Below the pieces are notes generated by a model. The model was not told the DNA's origin, did not search any database, and was given only the letters and a program-made list of their open reading frames with translations. The position numbers were made by a program, and so were the translations under genes. Source: an uncultured Acetobacteraceae bacterium (GTDB lineage: Bacteria > Pseudomonadota > Alphaproteobacteria > Acetobacterales > Acetobacteraceae). From it: a stretch of 64,000 nt of DNA. Below, one piece after another: positions 62,919 through 64,000 of the stretch. Location: NCBI GenBank assembly GCA_943912335.1, contig CALTUD010000006.1, positions 58,430-122,429 of the forward strand. The letters run 5' to 3'. Positions within the stretch are counted from its first letter, which is position 1. Each line of letters starts with the position of its first letter.

Positions 62919-63212
62919 CTATTTCGGCACCACCACGGTCCCCCGGGGGACCGCCTTGTCCGGTCTGACGATCTTCGTCCGAGACGTGTCCCTGTACGGT
63001 TTCACGACAGGCATCGCCGGATCGACCGTTGCCGGCGGCTTCATCACCGGCATGGTCGTGTCCACCGCCGGCGGCGGCTTGACCACCCCGTTCTCACCGG
63101 GGCCGCTCGCCGGCCCATGGGTCGTCGCAGCCCCGTTCTGCGGGGCTGCTTCCGCCGTCCCGATCGTCGCGAGCAGCACCAGAGCGCCCGTCGCCATCCA
63201 ACCCGTCCGCAT
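62919..63212 (-). CDS. small exported Pro-rich protein, unknown function
   Basis: A 97-residue protein not recognised as any family. It has a signal peptide (MRTGWMATGALVLLATIGTA, cleaved near AEAAPQ). The mature part repeats VVKPPPAVDTTMPVMKPPAT and VDPAMPVVKPYR. It lies 11 bases after the glycosyltransferase gene stop; its GAGGAG ribosome-binding site overlaps that stop, so they share a transcript. A structural cell-envelope role is a guess only. Confidence 0.6.
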   Translation of the reverse strand: MRTGWMATGALVLLATIGTAEAAPQNGAATTHGPASGPGENGVVKPPPAVDTTMPVMKPPATVDPAMPVVKPYRDTSRTKIVRPDKAVPRGTVVVPK

Positions 63213-63223
63213 CGCCGTTCTCC

Positions 63224-64000
63224 TCAGAACTCGTTCCGGAGCCGCGTCGGCACCTCCCAGAGATGCTCGCCGCTCAGGTGCAGGTCGATCCGGTAGGTCT
63301 CCGTCTCGCGGCCTCTCGTGCTGTCCATCACACGACTGAGCCACGGACCCAGCACCGGGTCCTCCGCCTTCAGGGCCACGGCCTCCACACGCGGAAGCCC
63401 CGCCATCCGACGCAGCATGGTTTCCCAGTCCGTATCCGGCATGCGCTGGTGCGCGCCGGCCTCCGCCGAGACCCAGGGCTGCTGCCGTGTCCGCTGCAAA
63501 CGCTCCAGACCGCTCGGCAGATCCGCGTAGCGCAGATGGAACAGAAACAACGGTGCGAACCAGGGCGCTGCATCGATGCAGTGGAAGCCCGGCGCCCAGG
63601 ACACGCGTCGGCGGATGATCACCGGCTTGCACATGGCGCTGCTGAAGCGCAGCCAGCGGCGTTGCGCACCGATGGGGCGCGACCAGTCGATCGCCGGCTC
63701 GTCCTCCGGCGCGTGAATCACGTCGAGCCCGATCGCCGTCACCACCGCGTTTTCAGGCAGGCCGGCGGCGAACGCGGCCAGGGACGGCGCCACATCCGGA
63801 TCGGCCACCAGGATCTCGTCCACATCCACGTAGATCACGGCCCGGTACCAGCGCAGCAATCCGGCGCAGAGATCGCCGATGAAGCCGTTGCGCGTGGTGT
63901 CGTCCTGCGGCGAACGCGGGATCCGGATCACGCTGGCCCTGCCGGTGCGATCGGGCACGGTGCTGCCGTCGTCGCTGCCGTGATCCACGACATAGCAGTG
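63224..64000 (-). CDS. family-2-like glycosyltransferase, 5' end missing
   Basis: Partial gene running off the right edge; the open frame covers 259 residues and no stop is seen before the end of the window. The visible part contains AVIYVDVDEILVADPDVAP, a DxD-type metal- and sugar-binding motif, and later RRRVSWAPGFHCIDAAPWFA with a conserved His. The fold is similar to small family-2 (DUF4422-like) glycosyltransferases. It is followed by the small Pro-rich secreted gene. The acceptor and the sugar are unknown, and the true start lies outside. Confidence 0.7.
   Translation of the reverse strand, partial: HCYVVDHGSDDGSTVPDRTGRASVIRIPRSPQDDTTRNGFIGDLCAGLLRWYRAVIYVDVDEILVADPDVAPSLAAFAAGLPENAVVTAIGLDVIHAPEDEPAIDWSRPIGAQRRWLRFSSAMCKPVIIRRRVSWAPGFHCIDAAPWFAPLFLFHLRYADLPSGLERLQRTRQQPWVSAEAGAHQRMPDTDWETMLRRMAGLPRVEAVALKAEDPVLGPWLSRVMDSTRGRETETYRIDLHLSGEHLWEVPTRLRNEF

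Overview
This 64 kb window looks like the chromosome of a high-G+C alphaproteobacterium, most probably an acetic acid bacterium (Acetobacteraceae). The reasons are the uniformly G+C-rich coding sequence, an alphaproteobacterial type of infC, a Hint-domain surface protein next to a glycosyltransferase, and a group of proteins (DUF2934, DUF885, RgpF-HAD) often met in that family. I see no rRNA, tRNA, insertion sequence, prophage or CRISPR array. The family placement is an inference from gene content, not from a search.

Layout from left to right. 0-7 kb: glycyl-tRNA synthetase (glyQ 3' end, glyS), an enoyl-CoA hydratase, two tail-to-tail nitronate monooxygenases and a secreted DUF885 peptidase-like protein. 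7-12 kb (minus strand): thrS-infC and a pair of translationally coupled glycosyltransferases. 12-24.5 kb: cell-surface and accessory genes, namely a hydrolase, a 1055-residue repeat protein, an epimerase, a TPR protein, acyl-CoA thioesterase II, a Hint protein coupled to a glycosyltransferase that shares a module with it, a YhiN-type flavoprotein and a glutathione S-transferase. 24.5-26.7 kb: the minCDE division-site operon. 26.7-30.7 kb: a GntR regulator, an ABC exporter and a glycosyltransferase. 30.7-37.1 kb: thiamine-thiazole genes (aminotransferase-thiS-thiG-thiE, and thiO separately) interrupted by a prolyl oligopeptidase and an NTF2-like protein. 37.1-44 kb: an RgpF-HAD fusion protein, glmS, glmU and gph.

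44-62 kb is the replication and housekeeping block. It has DUF3108, cytochrome c, a thioesterase, a DUF7002-like gene, then gyrB-recF-dnaN on the minus strand, a lysE-type exporter on the plus strand, a striking A+T-rich composite palindrome, dnaA, rpsT and mutM. Diverging from mutM are ubiE-coaBC-dut and a two-gene ABC importer. The order dnaA-dnaN-recF-gyrB is the classical origin-linked cluster, broken here by lysE plus the palindromic element. No convincing DnaA-box cluster is visible, so an origin is not called. The window ends with msrA, a DUF2934 protein, a small secreted Pro-rich protein and a truncated family-2-like glycosyltransferase.

How the parts fit: most of the window is essential housekeeping (two tRNA synthetases, initiation factor, cell division, replication, nucleotide-sugar and cofactor synthesis). 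Envelope-glycan genes are scattered through it (GT9, two or three GT4-type, RgpF-HAD, GT2, glmS/glmU). The points most worth a second look are the composite palindrome beside dnaA, the probable AUA start of infC, the module shared by the Hint protein and its glycosyltransferase, the 128-residue periodicity of the large surface protein, and the DUF7002-like gene tightly linked to gyrB.
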